DNA of 64,000 bases, taken from Methylobacillus flagellatus. Lineage in GTDB: Bacteria; Pseudomonadota; Gammaproteobacteria; Burkholderiales; Methylophilaceae. Within the stretch, counting starts at the first letter, position 1. Every line of letters begins with the position of its first letter. The stretch spans positions 434,001 to 498,000 of the forward strand of contig NZ_SCOU01000002.1 in assembly GCF_005502435.1 (NCBI RefSeq), given 5' to 3'. A program made the position numbers and the translations under genes. The notes below the pieces were generated by a model. It worked only from the letters and a program-made list of their open reading frames with translations, had not been told where the DNA came from and searched no databases. This document shows, one piece after another, positions 8,587-18,374 of the stretch.

Positions 8587-9597
8587 TCACATCAGTTCCA
8601 GAGCGGCTATCACGCTGGCTGGCTTGATCTGCTTGAGGCAATTCAGATGTTGTAACGGACATTCGCGTTTGAAGCAGGGGCTACAGCCGAGTCCAAGGTA
8701 GACGATCACCGCTTGAGCATTCATGGGCGGGGTGTGGGCAGGGTCGGACGAGCCATAGATAGCGATGACTTTCTTATCCAGTGCTGCCGCCACATGCATC
8801 AGGCCGGAGTCGTTGCTGACCACGGCACTGGTCAGCGACATGAGGTCGATGGCATCGCCCAGCTTGGTACGGCCGCCCAGGTCCAGACAAAGACCGTCAG
8901 CGAGCCGATTGATCTCGGCAGTGACCGGTATGTCTTTCTCGGAACCGAACAGCCAGACTTGCCAGCCAGCCGCCAGCGCGGCGTTTGCCACTTCAGCATA
9001 GTAGGCTACTGGCCAGCGTTTCGCCTCACCGTACTCTGCCCCAGGACACAAACCCAATACAGCTTGTTGCGGGAACGCATGCCCCAGGCGTTGCAGTGCG
9101 GCCAGTGCATTGGCCTGATCGGCGATCAGACGTGGTTGCGGTGGGGTCGGTACGGATCTGTCATTGGCCGGGCGCCCCAGGGCCAGGAAGCGGTCCACGG
9201 TACGCGGCAGCCGCTGCTTGTCCAGGCGGCGCAGATCGTTGAGCAGGCCATAGCGCAGCTCACCTACAAAGCCGGTACGCTGCGGGATGCGGGTGGCGAA
9301 CGGCAGGATGGCGGATTTGAACGAATTGGTGAGTAGAATGGTTTGCGTATAGCCTTCATCGCGCAAACGCCGGCCCATCGTGATGCGGGCGCGCAGAGCC
9401 AGTTCACCATGGCGGAACGGCAGGGCGATACCACGCCTGACTTCCGGCATGCGCTCCAGCAATGGCAGTGTCCAGGAGGGCGCCGCGACATCGATCACCG
9501 CGTCTGGCTGCGACTGCCTGATGGCCTTGAACAGGCTATGGGCCAGCACCATGTCCCCCACCCAGGAGGGACCGAAGATCAGGACTCTAGCCGCCAA
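8587..9597 (-). CDS. waaF: ADP-heptose:LPS heptosyltransferase II
   Basis: A 336-residue GT9 glycosyltransferase that adds the second L-glycero-D-manno-heptose to the LPS inner core at the cytoplasmic face of the inner membrane. RVLIFGPSWVGDMVLAHSLF at the N-terminus and NDSGLMHVAAALDKKVIAIYGSSDPAHTPP near 255-285 are typical of WaaF. LGLCPGAEYGEAKRWP is the donor-site loop. It overlaps hldE by 11 bp and is the last of four heptose genes on the minus strand. WaaC or another GT9 member is less likely given the match pattern and operon. Confidence 0.88.
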   Translation of the reverse strand: MAARVLIFGPSWVGDMVLAHSLFKAIRQSQPDAVIDVAAPSWTLPLLERMPEVRRGIALPFRHGELALRARITMGRRLRDEGYTQTILLTNSFKSAILPFATRIPQRTGFVGELRYGLLNDLRRLDKQRLPRTVDRFLALGRPANDRSVPTPPQPRLIADQANALAALQRLGHAFPQQAVLGLCPGAEYGEAKRWPVAYYAEVANAALAAGWQVWLFGSEKDIPVTAEINRLADGLCLDLGGRTKLGDAIDLMSLTSAVVSNDSGLMHVAAALDKKVIAIYGSSDPAHTPPMNAQAVIVYLGLGCSPCFKRECPLQHLNCLKQIKPASVIAALELM

Positions 9598-11053
9598 TTT
9601 TTTCCAGGATCCCGCTGGTGCTGCGGCCTGGCACGATGGGGATCAGCGCGACCTGACCACCCCAGGATTTGACCTCCTTGCCGCCCACCACCTGGTCCTC
9701 GCGGTAGTCGCTGCCTTTGACGATCACATCCGGCTGCACAGCGTTGATGAGGGCCAGTGGTGTGTCATCATCGAACAGGATCACCGCATCCACAGCCGCC
9801 AGTGCTGCCAGCACACGGGCACGGTCCTGTTCATGGATGACAGGCCGCGTCGGTCCTTTCAGTGCGCTCACCGAGCGGTCGGTGTTGAGGCCAAGGATCA
9901 GCCGGTCGCCGGTCTTGCGTGCCGCTTCCAGGTAGGTCACATGGCCCGCGTGCAGCAGGTCGAAGCAACCGTTGGTGAACACGATCTTCTGACCATTGCT
10001 GCGCCAAGCACTCACGCGGGTGAGCATGGTGTCCAGGCTGCACACTTTGTCGGCCTGCTCTACCGAGCTTTGTTGTACCAGTTCATGCAGCAGCTCTTCA
10101 CGGCTGATGGGCACAGTGCCGACTTTACCGACCACGATGCCAGCTGCGATATTGGCTAGTTGCAGTGCCATCTGGTGCGGCAGCTGGTGGACCAACCCGG
10201 CGGCCAGCGTAGCGATCACGGTGTCGCCAGCGCCGGATACATCGAACACCTTTTTGGCTGCGGCCGGAATATGCAGGATGTTGGCTTCGTCGATCACCGA
10301 GATGCCTTCCTCGCCGCGGGTCACGGCAAAGAACGCCAGTCCCAGTGTCTTGCGCAGGATGGCGGCGGCCTGCATCAGTGCCGCGTTGTTACTGATATCC
10401 ACACGGCAGGCTTCAGCGGTTTCGCGCTTGTTGGGGGTGAGTGCAGTTGCGCCTTGATATTTGCTGTAATCGTGACCTTTGGGGTCCACCAGCACTGGAA
10501 TGCTTGCGGCACGGCATTGCTGGATCACGGATTGGCACAGTTCCACGCTGAGCACGCCTTTGGCATAGTCGGACAGGATGACCAGCGCGGGGGTTTGTGC
10601 CACCTGTGCGCTCACCAGCGCTAACAGATCTGCTTGTTCTGCGGCATCGAAAGGGCTGCGGCTTTCCTGATCCAGCCTGACCATCTGCTGATGACCGCCC
10701 AGGATGCGGGTCTTGGTGGTGGTGGGGCGTTTGCCGGAGCGCAGCACGCCACTTGCATCGACTTGCATGCTCGCCAGCATGCTGAGCAGCGTGTCACCAT
10801 CCTTGTCCTGGCCTATGCAACCTGCGATGCAGGTGCGTAGGCCCAAGCCCGCGATATTGGCCGCCACATTGGCAGCACCACCGGCACGGTGTTGTTCGCT
10901 TTTCAGCAACACCACCGGCACCGGTGCCTCTGGCGAGATACGCTCCACCTCGCCGATCAGGTAACGGTCCAGCATCAGGTCGCCAATCACCAGTATCCAT
11001 TGATCACCCTGACCGAAGCCATGGCGTACCGTATCAATCAGGCTGTGCTGCAT
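9587..11053 (-). CDS. hldE: Bifunctional heptose-7-phosphate kinase / heptose-1-phosphate adenylyltransferase
   Basis: A 488-residue fusion of two domains, as in E. coli HldE. Residues 1 to about 325 are a ribokinase-like kinase with GGAANVAANIAGLG near 56 and the catalytic GAGDTVIATLAAG near 273. Residues from about 350 to the end are a nucleotidyltransferase with FTNGCFDLLHAGH (HxGH) near 359-370. It phosphorylates D-glycero-D-manno-heptose-7-P at C1 and later adenylylates heptose-1-P to make ADP-heptose. It starts 3 bp after gmhA and overlaps waaF, so the four heptose genes form one operon. Confidence 0.95.
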   Translation of the reverse strand: MQHSLIDTVRHGFGQGDQWILVIGDLMLDRYLIGEVERISPEAPVPVVLLKSEQHRAGGAANVAANIAGLGLRTCIAGCIGQDKDGDTLLSMLASMQVDASGVLRSGKRPTTTKTRILGGHQQMVRLDQESRSPFDAAEQADLLALVSAQVAQTPALVILSDYAKGVLSVELCQSVIQQCRAASIPVLVDPKGHDYSKYQGATALTPNKRETAEACRVDISNNAALMQAAAILRKTLGLAFFAVTRGEEGISVIDEANILHIPAAAKKVFDVSGAGDTVIATLAAGLVHQLPHQMALQLANIAAGIVVGKVGTVPISREELLHELVQQSSVEQADKVCSLDTMLTRVSAWRSNGQKIVFTNGCFDLLHAGHVTYLEAARKTGDRLILGLNTDRSVSALKGPTRPVIHEQDRARVLAALAAVDAVILFDDDTPLALINAVQPDVIVKGSDYREDQVVGGKEVKSWGGQVALIPIVPGRSTSGILEKIGG

Positions 11054-11056
11054 CGT

Positions 11057-11623
11057 TCAGTCTGCCTCCAGAATGTCGCACACGCTGTGGCCGATGAAGA
11101 TGTGCGCTTCCTGGATGCGTGCCGTCACGCTGGACGGCATCACCAGGTTGTAATCGCACAATGCCGCCAGTTTTCCGCCTGTGCCGCCAGTCAGGCCTAT
11201 GGTGGTGGCGCCGATCTCTTTGGCTACTTCGATGGCGCGTACCACATTGATGCTGTTACCCGAGGTGGTGATGCCGATCACCACGTCCAGTGGCGAGCAC
11301 AGCGCTTCAACCTGGCGCGAGAAGATGAACTCATAGCCGTAGTCGTTGCCCACCGAAGTGATGATGGAGGTGTCCGTGGTCAGCGCGATGGCTGGCAGAC
11401 CACGGCGTTCTTTCTTGTAACGGCCCACGATCTCGGCGGCGATGTGCTGGCTGTCTGCCGCGCTGCCACCATTGCCCATCAGCAGGATCTTGCCGCCGCG
11501 TGCCAGACAGTCGCGCAGTGCCTGCCCGACCTCGCTGATCTGCGGCAGTAGTGCTTCCAGCTGGGTGAACAGGGCCTGATGCGCGGCCAGTTCTTCGCGC
11601 AGGAATCCAATGTAGTCTTTCAA
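11057..11623 (-). CDS. gmhA: Phosphoheptose isomerase
   Basis: A 188-residue SIS-domain protein converting sedoheptulose 7-phosphate to D-glycero-D-manno-heptose 7-phosphate, the first step of ADP-heptose synthesis. [23 protein letters not shown] near 48-70 and [16 protein letters not shown] near 113 are the GmhA sugar-phosphate binding motifs. It is placed between hldD and hldE in the minus-strand heptose operon. A 17-bp tandem duplication (11649-11682) sits in the gap upstream. Homologous DiaA is excluded mainly by the heptose context. Confidence 0.93.
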   Translation of the reverse strand: MKDYIGFLREELAAHQALFTQLEALLPQISEVGQALRDCLARGGKILLMGNGGSAADSQHIAAEIVGRYKKERRGLPAIALTTDTSIITSVGNDYGYEFIFSRQVEALCSPLDVVIGITTSGNSINVVRAIEVAKEIGATTIGLTGGTGGKLAALCDYNLVMPSSVTARIQEAHIFIGHSVCDILEAD

Positions 11624-11648
11624 TCTTGCCTCGTTTCGCTGTTGCCGT

Positions 11649-11682
11649 GTTTTGTTCTTGCTTTAGTTTTGCTCTTGCTTTG
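11649..11682. repeat. 17-bp tandem duplication in the hldD-gmhA gap
   Basis: GTTTTGTTCTTGCTTTA followed directly by GTTTTGCTCTTGCTTTG, two copies with two differences. It fills most of the 72-bp gap between hldD and gmhA. Confidence 0.75.
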
Positions 11683-11695
11683 TATTTCTAGCGCC

Positions 11696-12676
11696 TCAAC
11701 AGTAAGGGTCGGCCTGCATCAAATAATGTTGTACATAGTCACGTACCCCGTCTTCCAGGCTATGGAAGGGTTGCGTGTAGCCCGCCGCGCGCAGCTTGCA
11801 CATGTCGGCTTCGGTGAAATACTGGTATTTACCATGCAGGTCTGTTGGCATGTCGATGTAAGTGATCGAGGGCTCGCGGTCCATGCTGTGCATCACCGCT
11901 GTGGCCAGGTCACGGAAGGCGCGTGCCTTGCCGGTGCCGATGTTGTACAGCCCGGATGGCGCAGCCTGTTGCAGGAAATGACATACCACGGCTGCCGCAT
12001 CCTTCACGTAAACGAAGTCGCGTAGCTGCATGCCATCCTCATAGCCTTCCAGATGGCTGCGGAACAGCTGCATGGTGCCGTGTTCGCGGAACTGGTTGAA
12101 GGTGTGCAGTGCGACACTGGCCATGCGTTGTTTGTGGTATTCGTTCGGGCCGTACACATTGAAGAACTTGAACCCATACCAGCGTGGTGGGCAAGGGCGA
12201 CCCTGAGCCTGCTGGCGCAGCGCCCACTGGTCGAAGAACTGCTTGGAATAGCCATAGCCATTGAGCGGGCGCAAGCTGGCAACGGCGTCATGCGCATCAC
12301 TGTAGCCCTGCTCGCCGCCGCCATAAGTTGCCGCGGAACTGGCATATAACAGCGGCACGCCATGCTCGGCACACCAGTCCCACAGTTGCTGGCTGTAGCG
12401 GATATTGCTCTGCACCAGCTTGTTGAAATCGCGCTCGGTGGTGGCGCTGATGGCGCCCATGTGGATGACCGCTTCCACACCGCTGGCATTGTGCAGACGT
12501 GCGAACAACTCGTCCTTGTCCAGATATTGCGCGTATTGGCGATGGACCAGATTCTGCCACTGATCCGGATGGTCCATGCGGTCGACGATCACCAGATCGT
12601 CGCGGTTCAGAACGGTGTTGAGATGCCAGGCGATCATGCTGCCTATCATGCCGGCGCCGCCGGTGATGACGATCAT
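11696..12676 (-). CDS. hldD: ADP-L-glycero-D-manno-heptose 6-epimerase
   Basis: A 326-residue extended SDR epimerase that performs the last step of ADP-heptose synthesis. The dinucleotide motif ITGGAGMIGS starts at residue 4 and the catalytic YGYSK is near residue 140. FKFFNVYGPNEYHKQRMASV near 167 is characteristic of HldD. It is the first gene of the minus-strand heptose operon (hldD, gmhA, hldE, waaF), with an extended -10 promoter just upstream. The product ADP-L,D-heptose is the donor for WaaF encoded at the other end of the operon. Confidence 0.95.
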   Translation of the reverse strand: MIVITGGAGMIGSMIAWHLNTVLNRDDLVIVDRMDHPDQWQNLVHRQYAQYLDKDELFARLHNASGVEAVIHMGAISATTERDFNKLVQSNIRYSQQLWDWCAEHGVPLLYASSAATYGGGEQGYSDAHDAVASLRPLNGYGYSKQFFDQWALRQQAQGRPCPPRWYGFKFFNVYGPNEYHKQRMASVALHTFNQFREHGTMQLFRSHLEGYEDGMQLRDFVYVKDAAAVVCHFLQQAAPSGLYNIGTGKARAFRDLATAVMHSMDREPSITYIDMPTDLHGKYQYFTEADMCKLRAAGYTQPFHSLEDGVRDYVQHYLMQADPYC

Positions 12677-12705
12677 TGAGCGTCCCTGTGTCTAGTCAAA
12701 ATAAG

Positions 12706-12714
12706 AGTATAACA
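12706..12714 (-). promoter_or_regulatory. Extended -10 promoter candidate of the hldD operon
   Basis: On the minus strand the sequence TGTTATACT carries a TG plus TATACT, about 30 bases before the hldD ATG. No good -35 is seen, consistent with an extended -10 promoter. This would separate the heptose operon from hemH upstream. Confidence 0.4.
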
Positions 12715-12769
12715 AATGCCTACACGCGCTGCGCTCATCGCGCTGTGTTTGCGTTGTCCCTTAAGGGGA

Positions 12770-13876
12770 CTAGTCACTGGCTCCCAGCGCTTTGGCGCGC
12801 AGCCGGCTGAGCTGGGCCTCGTGGTGTGCCATTGCAGGGTCGGCATCAGCGCTGACCCAACCGTGCAACTCGCCCAGCACGATCTGGATCAGCGCTTCCA
12901 TCCAGCCAGTGCGCACATTCAGGGCAGGGATGTAATGGAAACTGCCGCCACCGTTTTGCAAGAAGGTCGCTTTGCCTTCCATGGCGATCTCTTCCAGAGT
13001 TTCCAGGCAGTCGCTGGAGAAACCGGGGCAGATCACGTCCACACGTCCGAGTTTTTGCTTGCCCAGGGATTCCAGCGTGGCGGCGAGATAGGGTTTCAGC
13101 CATTCGGCTTTGCCGAAACGTGACTGGAAGCACACCATGTACTGGTCTTTTTCCAGGCCCAGCGCTTCTGCCAGCAAGCGCCCGGTCTTGTGGCATTCGC
13201 AATGGTACGGGTCACCCAGATCCAGCGAGCGGCGGGGCACGCCGTGAAAGCTCATCACCAGTTTGTCCGGCCGGCCGTGCATGGACCAGTATTCGCGTAC
13301 GCTGTCCGCCAGCGCAGTGATATAGGCTGGATGGTCATGGTAATGACGTAGCGAGCGTATGGCCGGTACGTTACGCGTCCTCAGTAACAGTCGCCACACT
13401 GCGTCCAGTGCAGAGGCGGTGCTGCTGGCGGCGTATTGAGGGTACAAGGGCATCACCAGGATGCGGTCACAGCCTTCCGCGCGCAGCTTGTCCATTGCAC
13501 TTGCCACTGAGGGATTGCCGTAGCTCATGCCCAGCGCCACCGATACCGGGGTGCTGACTTTACTGGCCAGCAGGCTGCGCAACTGTTCGGTCTGCCGGGT
13601 GGCGTAGACCAGGAGTGGTGAGCCTTCCTCGGTCCATACCTGTGCATACTTTTCGGCAGATTTGCGTGGACGCAGCGGCAGGATGATGCCGTTCAGGATG
13701 AACCACCAGATGGCACGCGGTATCTCCACCACGCGGCGATCACTGAGGAATTGTTTCAGATACGGGCGCAGCGCTGCTGCTGTAGGCGCATCCGGCGTGC
13801 CCAGATTGAGTAACAGGATGCCGACACGTGGCAGCTGACCGTGATGGTAAGCGGGTTCTTTGGCGTAATAGCCCAT
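12770..13876 (-). CDS. hemH: Ferrochelatase
   Basis: A 368-residue class I ferrochelatase that inserts Fe2+ into protoporphyrin IX, the last step of protoheme synthesis. [14 protein letters not shown] starts near residue 19. The catalytic histidine is in the [11 protein letters not shown] motif near residue 210. [16 protein letters not shown] near 288 is the C-terminal active-site glutamate motif. It lies 25 bp downstream of hrcA on the same strand, so the two are likely one operon, a common betaproteobacterial arrangement. The C-terminal tail beyond residue 345 is Ala/Arg-rich and not conserved. Confidence 0.95.
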   Translation of the reverse strand: MGYYAKEPAYHHGQLPRVGILLLNLGTPDAPTAAALRPYLKQFLSDRRVVEIPRAIWWFILNGIILPLRPRKSAEKYAQVWTEEGSPLLVYATRQTEQLRSLLASKVSTPVSVALGMSYGNPSVASAMDKLRAEGCDRILVMPLYPQYAASSTASALDAVWRLLLRTRNVPAIRSLRHYHDHPAYITALADSVREYWSMHGRPDKLVMSFHGVPRRSLDLGDPYHCECHKTGRLLAEALGLEKDQYMVCFQSRFGKAEWLKPYLAATLESLGKQKLGRVDVICPGFSSDCLETLEEIAMEGKATFLQNGGGSFHYIPALNVRTGWMEALIQIVLGELHGWVSADADPAMAHHEAQLSRLRAKALGASD

Positions 13877-13901
13877 GATGGATGCTCTGAAAGGGTGGAG
13901 G

Positions 13902-14921
13902 TCAGTTCTTGGACAAGGCGTTGGACAATAGTTTTGCCGTCATGTCCACGATGGGGATCACACGTTCATACGCCATGCGGGTCGGCCCGATCACGCCCAG
14001 TGTGCCCACGGTCTGGCCGTTGGTCTCGTAGGTGGCGGTGACCATGCTGCATTCGTCCAGTGGCAGGTAGCCAGATTCGCCACCGATGAAGATCTGGATG
14101 CCCTCGGCACGCTGGCTGTTGTCCAGCAACTGCATCAGGCTGGTGCGGCGCTCGAACACCTCGAACAGTTTGCGTAGCGAACCGACATTGGTGGACAGCT
14201 CGTCCACCTGCAGCAGATTGCGCTCGCCGGCGATCACCACGGCATCCTTGTCATCGTCCAGCGCCTTGCTGCTGGCTTCCATGGCGGCGCCCATCAGCCG
14301 TGTCATGTCGGCCTGCATCTGCTTGAGCTCTTCATGCAGGCGCTGCTTGACCTGTTCGAAGGTGTTGCCGGCATAGTGCTGGTTGAAATAGTTGCTGGCC
14401 TGGGTGAGCTCGCTGGGGCTGTAGCTCTTTTCGGTGATGATGATGCGGTTCTGCACATTGCCATCCGAAGTGACGATGATGACCAGGATGCGTTTTTCGG
14501 AGAGCGGCAGGAACTCCAGGTGACGGAACGAGACGGTCTTGCGCTTGGGCACCATCACGATGCCGGCGAACTGGGTGAGGTTGGACAGCATGCCAGCGGC
14601 ATTGGTGATCAGTTCTTGCGGGTCGGGCGAGGAGAGTTCGAACTCCAGGCGCTCGATCTGCTGCTGGTGCAAGGGTTGCACCGTGAGCAGCGTATCGACA
14701 AAAAAGCGGTAACCGCGCTGTGTGGGGATGCGACCGGCCGAGGTGTGCGGGCTGATGATGAAGCCCAGTTCTTCCAGATCTGACATCACATTGCGTATGG
14801 TGGCAGGGCTCAGATCCAGTCCTGAACACTTGGAAAGCGTGCGCGAGCCTACCGGTTGGCCATCACTGATGTAATGTTCAACCAGGGTCTTGAGCAGTAT
14901 CTGAGCGCGTTTATCCAGCAT
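13902..14921 (-). CDS. hrcA: Heat-inducible transcription repressor HrcA
   Basis: A 339-residue HrcA: an N-terminal winged helix ([17 protein letters not shown], residues 2-18, to about 75, with [18 protein letters not shown]) followed by the GAF-like domain. [21 protein letters not shown] and [23 protein letters not shown] are diagnostic. It represses chaperone operons by binding CIRCE operators. No CIRCE sequence (TTAGCACTC-N9-GAGTGCTAA) is visible near this gene, so its targets must lie elsewhere. It is transcribed with hemH. A good promoter is found at 14961-14988. Confidence 0.95.
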   Translation of the reverse strand: MLDKRAQILLKTLVEHYISDGQPVGSRTLSKCSGLDLSPATIRNVMSDLEELGFIISPHTSAGRIPTQRGYRFFVDTLLTVQPLHQQQIERLEFELSSPDPQELITNAAGMLSNLTQFAGIVMVPKRKTVSFRHLEFLPLSEKRILVIIVTSDGNVQNRIIITEKSYSPSELTQASNYFNQHYAGNTFEQVKQRLHEELKQMQADMTRLMGAAMEASSKALDDDKDAVVIAGERNLLQVDELSTNVGSLRKLFEVFERRTSLMQLLDNSQRAEGIQIFIGGESGYLPLDECSMVTATYETNGQTVGTLGVIGPTRMAYERVIPIVDMTAKLLSNALSKN

Positions 14922-15263
14922 CTGTCTTCAGGGAGTCATGTTCAGAAAGTAATACTTCTTATTGTATCGACACATCCGTATATGTCATGTGTTGCAGTGA
15001 GGCTATTAAGCAATATGAGGCCTGCCATCACTATAGCAAGTGTTCGACATCAGGCTGCTACGCGAGACCAAACCCGATATGACACCATAGCGAAAATTAT
15101 CCGGCAGCCCCAGTCTCCCGGCAAGCAATATATCCAGCATGACGCGATACTCAGCATCACTTGCTATCCCGCCACTGCGGCAAGCCGCCCTGTCGCTTAC
15201 CGTCGCGTGATTCGGTGCCGCCTTATCTTTGCCCGGCCCGGCTTCTATGATTAAATAGCCGCC
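14922..15263. other. Divergent hrcA / nadK intergenic region
   Basis: 342 bp between divergent genes. It holds the hrcA promoter and, just before nadK, an AT-rich TTAAAT that may serve as a weak -10. The open frames crossing it (for example 14856-15254 on the plus strand) give no recognisable protein. No CIRCE element or tRNA was seen. Confidence 0.5.
14961..14988 (-). promoter_or_regulatory. Probable promoter of hrcA-hemH
   Basis: Minus-strand -35 ATGACA (14983-14988 as TGTCAT) and -10 TACAAT (14961-14966 as ATTGTA), with a 16-base spacer. Each box matches five of six consensus positions. It ends 39 bp upstream of the hrcA start. Confidence 0.5.
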
Positions 15264-16127
15264 ATGCAAAACGCGTTTCAAACGGTCGCTCTGATCGGCA
15301 AATACATGAACCCGGAGATGCGCGCTCACATACTCGCGCTCGCCGATTTTCTGCTGCAGCGCGGCGTCCGTGTGCTGGTCGAGGACAAGACTGCAGTGCA
15401 GTCGGACATCACCGCTTATCCCACCGTTGCCATGGACCAGATCGGCCTAACGGCTGATCTGGCCGTGGTGCTGGGCGGTGACGGCACCATGCTGACCGTG
15501 GCGCGTGCCTTGGCACAACACAAGATCCCATTGGTGGGGGTCAACCGGGGCCGTTTCGGCTTCCTCACCGATGTCAGTTCGGACACCATGCTGGACGCCA
15601 TGGCGCGCATCCTGGCAGGCGAATTCAGTACCGAGCAGCGCATGCTGCTGGTGGCGGCCATCATGCGGCAGGGGCAACTGGTCAGTGAGGGTCAGGCGCT
15701 CAATGATGTGGTCATCAACAAGGACGGCCTGGCGCGTCTGATCGAGCTGGAAGTCAATATCGACGGCCAGTTCGTGCACAGGCAGCGTTCGGACGGCCTC
15801 ATCCTTGCTACGCCCACCGGCACGACGGCCTATTCGCTGTCGGCTGGCGGGCCCATCTTGCATCCGACCCTGGATGCCATCGCGCTGGTGCCGATCTGCC
15901 CGCACACGCTGAGTAACCGCCCCATCGCCATCCATGGCAACAGCAAAGTGGTGGTCACCGTGATCCAGTCGCAGGATGCGCGCGTGCATTTCGACGGGCA
16001 GCATCAAGTTTCACTGCAGCCTGGCGATCAGGTGCTGGTGCAACGCGCACCGTGCTCGGTATGTCTGTTGCATCCGCAAGGCCATAGCCACTACGGCATG
16101 CTGCGCGACAAGCTAGGCTGGGGCTAG
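15264..16127 (+). CDS. nadK: NAD kinase
   Basis: A 287-residue ATP-NAD kinase making NADP+. The signature GGDGTML starts at residue 71 and GVNRGRFGFLTDV near 92. DGLILATPTGTTAYSLSAGGPILHP near 174-198 is the NAD-binding loop. Length and motif order match E. coli NadK (292). The stop is 6 bp before recN, so the two are co-transcribed, as in many beta- and gammaproteobacteria. No clear Shine-Dalgarno precedes the ATG; initiation may be weak or leader-short. Confidence 0.95.
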   Translation: MQNAFQTVALIGKYMNPEMRAHILALADFLLQRGVRVLVEDKTAVQSDITAYPTVAMDQIGLTADLAVVLGGDGTMLTVARALAQHKIPLVGVNRGRFGFLTDVSSDTMLDAMARILAGEFSTEQRMLLVAAIMRQGQLVSEGQALNDVVINKDGLARLIELEVNIDGQFVHRQRSDGLILATPTGTTAYSLSAGGPILHPTLDAIALVPICPHTLSNRPIAIHGNSKVVVTVIQSQDARVHFDGQHQVSLQPGDQVLVQRAPCSVCLLHPQGHSHYGMLRDKLGWG

Positions 16128-16133
16128 AGCACT

Positions 16134-17795
16134 ATGCTGCAAAGCCTCACCATCCGTGATTTCGTGATCGTTGATCGCCTGCAACTCGAATTCGATGCCG
16201 GTTTCAGTGTGCTGACTGGCGAGACAGGGGCGGGGAAATCCATCCTCATTGATGCATTGTCGTTGGCGCTGGGCGCGCGTGCCGAAGCCGGTGTGGCGCG
16301 GCATGGTTGCGAGCGTGCCGAAGTGGCGGCGCAGTTCGATGTGCAGGCGCTGCCTGACTTGCAGCAATGGCTGCTCGATAACGCACTCAATGGCGAGGCT
16401 GACGAACTGCTGATGCGCCGCGTGGTGTATGCCGACGGAAAATCGCGCGCCTTCATCAACGGCATGGCCGTGACCGTGCAGCAGTTGCGTGAGGCCGGTG
16501 ATTTTCTGGTGGATATCTACAGCCAGCATGCGCACCACTCCTTGCTCAAGTCGGCCACGCAGCGCCAGATACTGGATCAGTTCGCCGGTCATGCCGATCT
16601 CGCTGCGCAAGTGGCTGCGCATTATCAGGTCTGGCATGCGCTGCATAGGCGCCGTGTTGAAGCCGAGCAACATGCGGCAGCCTATGCCGATGAGCTGGCA
16701 ACGCTGCGTGACCAGGCGCGCGAATTGAAGCAGCTGGCCCCCGATGCTGAAAGCTGGGAGCAGGAACAACAAGAGCATGCCCGTCTTTCCCATGGGGCCA
16801 GCTTGCTGAGTGGTGCGGAGCAGTGCCGTGCGCTGATCGCGGATGCGGATATCAATGCACTGGATCAGTTGGCGGCGGCACAGCATGTGTTGCAGGAGTT
16901 GGTGGCGTTCGACCCGAATCTGCAGGAAGTGCTGGACGTGATGGATCAGGCGGCCATCCAGCTGCAGGAGGCAGAGCGTTTCCTGAACCGCTACCTGCAG
17001 CGCAGCGAGCTGGATCCGCAGCGCCTTGCGGAGCTGGAAGCCCGCATCGCCGAGCTGCATCAGGCGGCGCGGCGCTATCGTGTCAGGCCAGAGCAGCTGG
17101 CCGAGCAATTACAGCAATGGCAGGCACGCATCGCCGAACTGGAACTGGCTGTGGACGATGGCCAACTGGCGCGTCTGGAAGCTGCCGCCTGGCAAGCCTA
17201 TGAGCAATCTGCACTTCAGCTTGGTGCCGGACGCAAGCAGGCGGCGGAAAAGCTCGCTACCAATATCAGCGCCGAAATCCAGCGGCTGGCCTTGTCCGGC
17301 GGCCGTTTCGATGTCGCACTGACGCCGCAGGCAGCGGCAGCAACCGGTTTGGAGCAGGTGGAATTTCTGGTGGCCGGACATGCCGGTGCCGAGCCGCGTG
17401 CCTTGTCCAAAGTGGCTTCTGGTGGTGAGTTGTCACGCATCAGTCTGGCCATCCGTGTGGTGACTGCGCAGCAGGGCGATGTTCCGACCATGATCTTTGA
17501 TGAAGTGGATGTCGGCATAGGCGGCGGCGTGGCGGAAGTGGTCGGTCAACTACTGGCGCAGCTGGGTAACAAGCGCCAGGTGCTGGTCATCACCCACCTT
17601 CCGCAAGTCGCCGCACAGGGTGCACAGCATTTCCGGGTCAGCAAGCAGCTGCACGGGGAAGCGACCTTGAGTCATATTGCCCGACTGGAGCCGGAACAGC
17701 GTGTGGAAGAGATCGCCCGTATGCTGGGTGGCGTGGAGATCACCTCTACCACCCGTCAACATGCCAAAGAGATGCTGGGCTATCGTGAGGCTTGA
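16134..17795 (+). CDS. recN: DNA repair protein RecN
   Basis: A 553-residue SMC-like ATPase for double-strand break repair. Walker A GETGAGKS occupies residues 29-36, a long coiled-coil arm spans about 150-350, the ABC signature SGGELSRISLAIR begins near 429 and Walker B MIFDEVDVGIGG near 453. The N- and C-terminal halves form the ATPase head, which moves to break sites with RecA. It is 6 bp downstream of nadK. I found no obvious LexA box before nadK, so SOS control is not evident here. It is convergent with fur. Confidence 0.95.
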   Translation: MLQSLTIRDFVIVDRLQLEFDAGFSVLTGETGAGKSILIDALSLALGARAEAGVARHGCERAEVAAQFDVQALPDLQQWLLDNALNGEADELLMRRVVYADGKSRAFINGMAVTVQQLREAGDFLVDIYSQHAHHSLLKSATQRQILDQFAGHADLAAQVAAHYQVWHALHRRRVEAEQHAAAYADELATLRDQARELKQLAPDAESWEQEQQEHARLSHGASLLSGAEQCRALIADADINALDQLAAAQHVLQELVAFDPNLQEVLDVMDQAAIQLQEAERFLNRYLQRSELDPQRLAELEARIAELHQAARRYRVRPEQLAEQLQQWQARIAELELAVDDGQLARLEAAAWQAYEQSALQLGAGRKQAAEKLATNISAEIQRLALSGGRFDVALTPQAAAATGLEQVEFLVAGHAGAEPRALSKVASGGELSRISLAIRVVTAQQGDVPTMIFDEVDVGIGGGVAEVVGQLLAQLGNKRQVLVITHLPQVAAQGAQHFRVSKQLHGEATLSHIARLEPEQRVEEIARMLGGVEITSTTRQHAKEMLGYREA

Positions 17796-17866
17796 GTGAG
17801 TAGGCTGACGGTTAAGACGGGTCAGCGCAGAATTGGGTGGCTGCCGCCACAGAGTGGGCCGGTGGC

Positions 17867-18292
17867 TCAGGTTTTGTGCGGGCAGGGCTTCTTGGTGCAA
17901 TCCGCGTAGATATAGAGTGAGTGTTCGTGGATCTTGAAGCCACGCTCATCTGCCACCAGTTTCTGACGCTTTTCGATCTCGTCGTCACAGAATTCCTCCA
18001 CCCGTCCGCATTGCAGGCAGACGATGTGATCGTGATGATGGCCTTCATTGAGCTCGAACACGGCTTTGCCGCTCTCGAAATGGTGACGCACCAGCAAGCC
18101 AGCCTGCTCGAACTGGGTCAGCACCCGGTATACCGTCGCCAGGCCGACATCTTCACCGGTATTCAGCAGGATCTTGTAGACATCTTCCGCTGACATGTGG
18201 CGTTGTTTGCTGGTTTCAAACAGGCTTAACACCTTGAGGCGGGGCAGGGTGGCTTTGAGGCCGGCATTCTTGAGATCGTGGGGATCGCGCAT
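17867..18292 (-). CDS. fur: Ferric uptake regulator
   Basis: A 141-residue Fur repressor. A winged-helix DNA-binding domain (about 1-83, with LKATLPRLKVLSLFE and VGLATVYRVLTQFEQAGL) is followed by a dimerisation domain with the metal ligands EGHHHDH and CLQC near 95 and a C-terminal C-x4-C (CTKKPC). It represses iron uptake genes when loaded with Fe2+. The gene is divergent from bamE across an 82-bp gap, the usual proteobacterial arrangement. A clear Fur box could not be assigned in that gap. Confidence 0.95.
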   Translation of the reverse strand: MRDPHDLKNAGLKATLPRLKVLSLFETSKQRHMSAEDVYKILLNTGEDVGLATVYRVLTQFEQAGLLVRHHFESGKAVFELNEGHHHDHIVCLQCGRVEEFCDDEIEKRQKLVADERGFKIHEHSLYIYADCTKKPCPHKT

Positions 18293-18374
18293 GGTCTTTT
18301 ATACTCTATTCGGTTTGGCCAACACAGTCTGGCAAATCAGTCATGGTATATTAACGCCATTTGTTGCCTAAGTC

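Noticed and set aside
14856-15254. 132-codon plus-strand frame in the hrcA-nadK gap
   Set aside because: It begins inside hrcA on the opposite strand, lacks a ribosome binding site and resembles no protein.
14922-15263. CIRCE operator near hrcA
   Set aside because: The nine-base arms of CIRCE are not found; only a sigma-70-like promoter is visible.
18293-18374. Fur box between fur and bamE
   Set aside because: TTGGCCAA and nearby AT-rich words do not match the 19-bp Fur consensus well enough.
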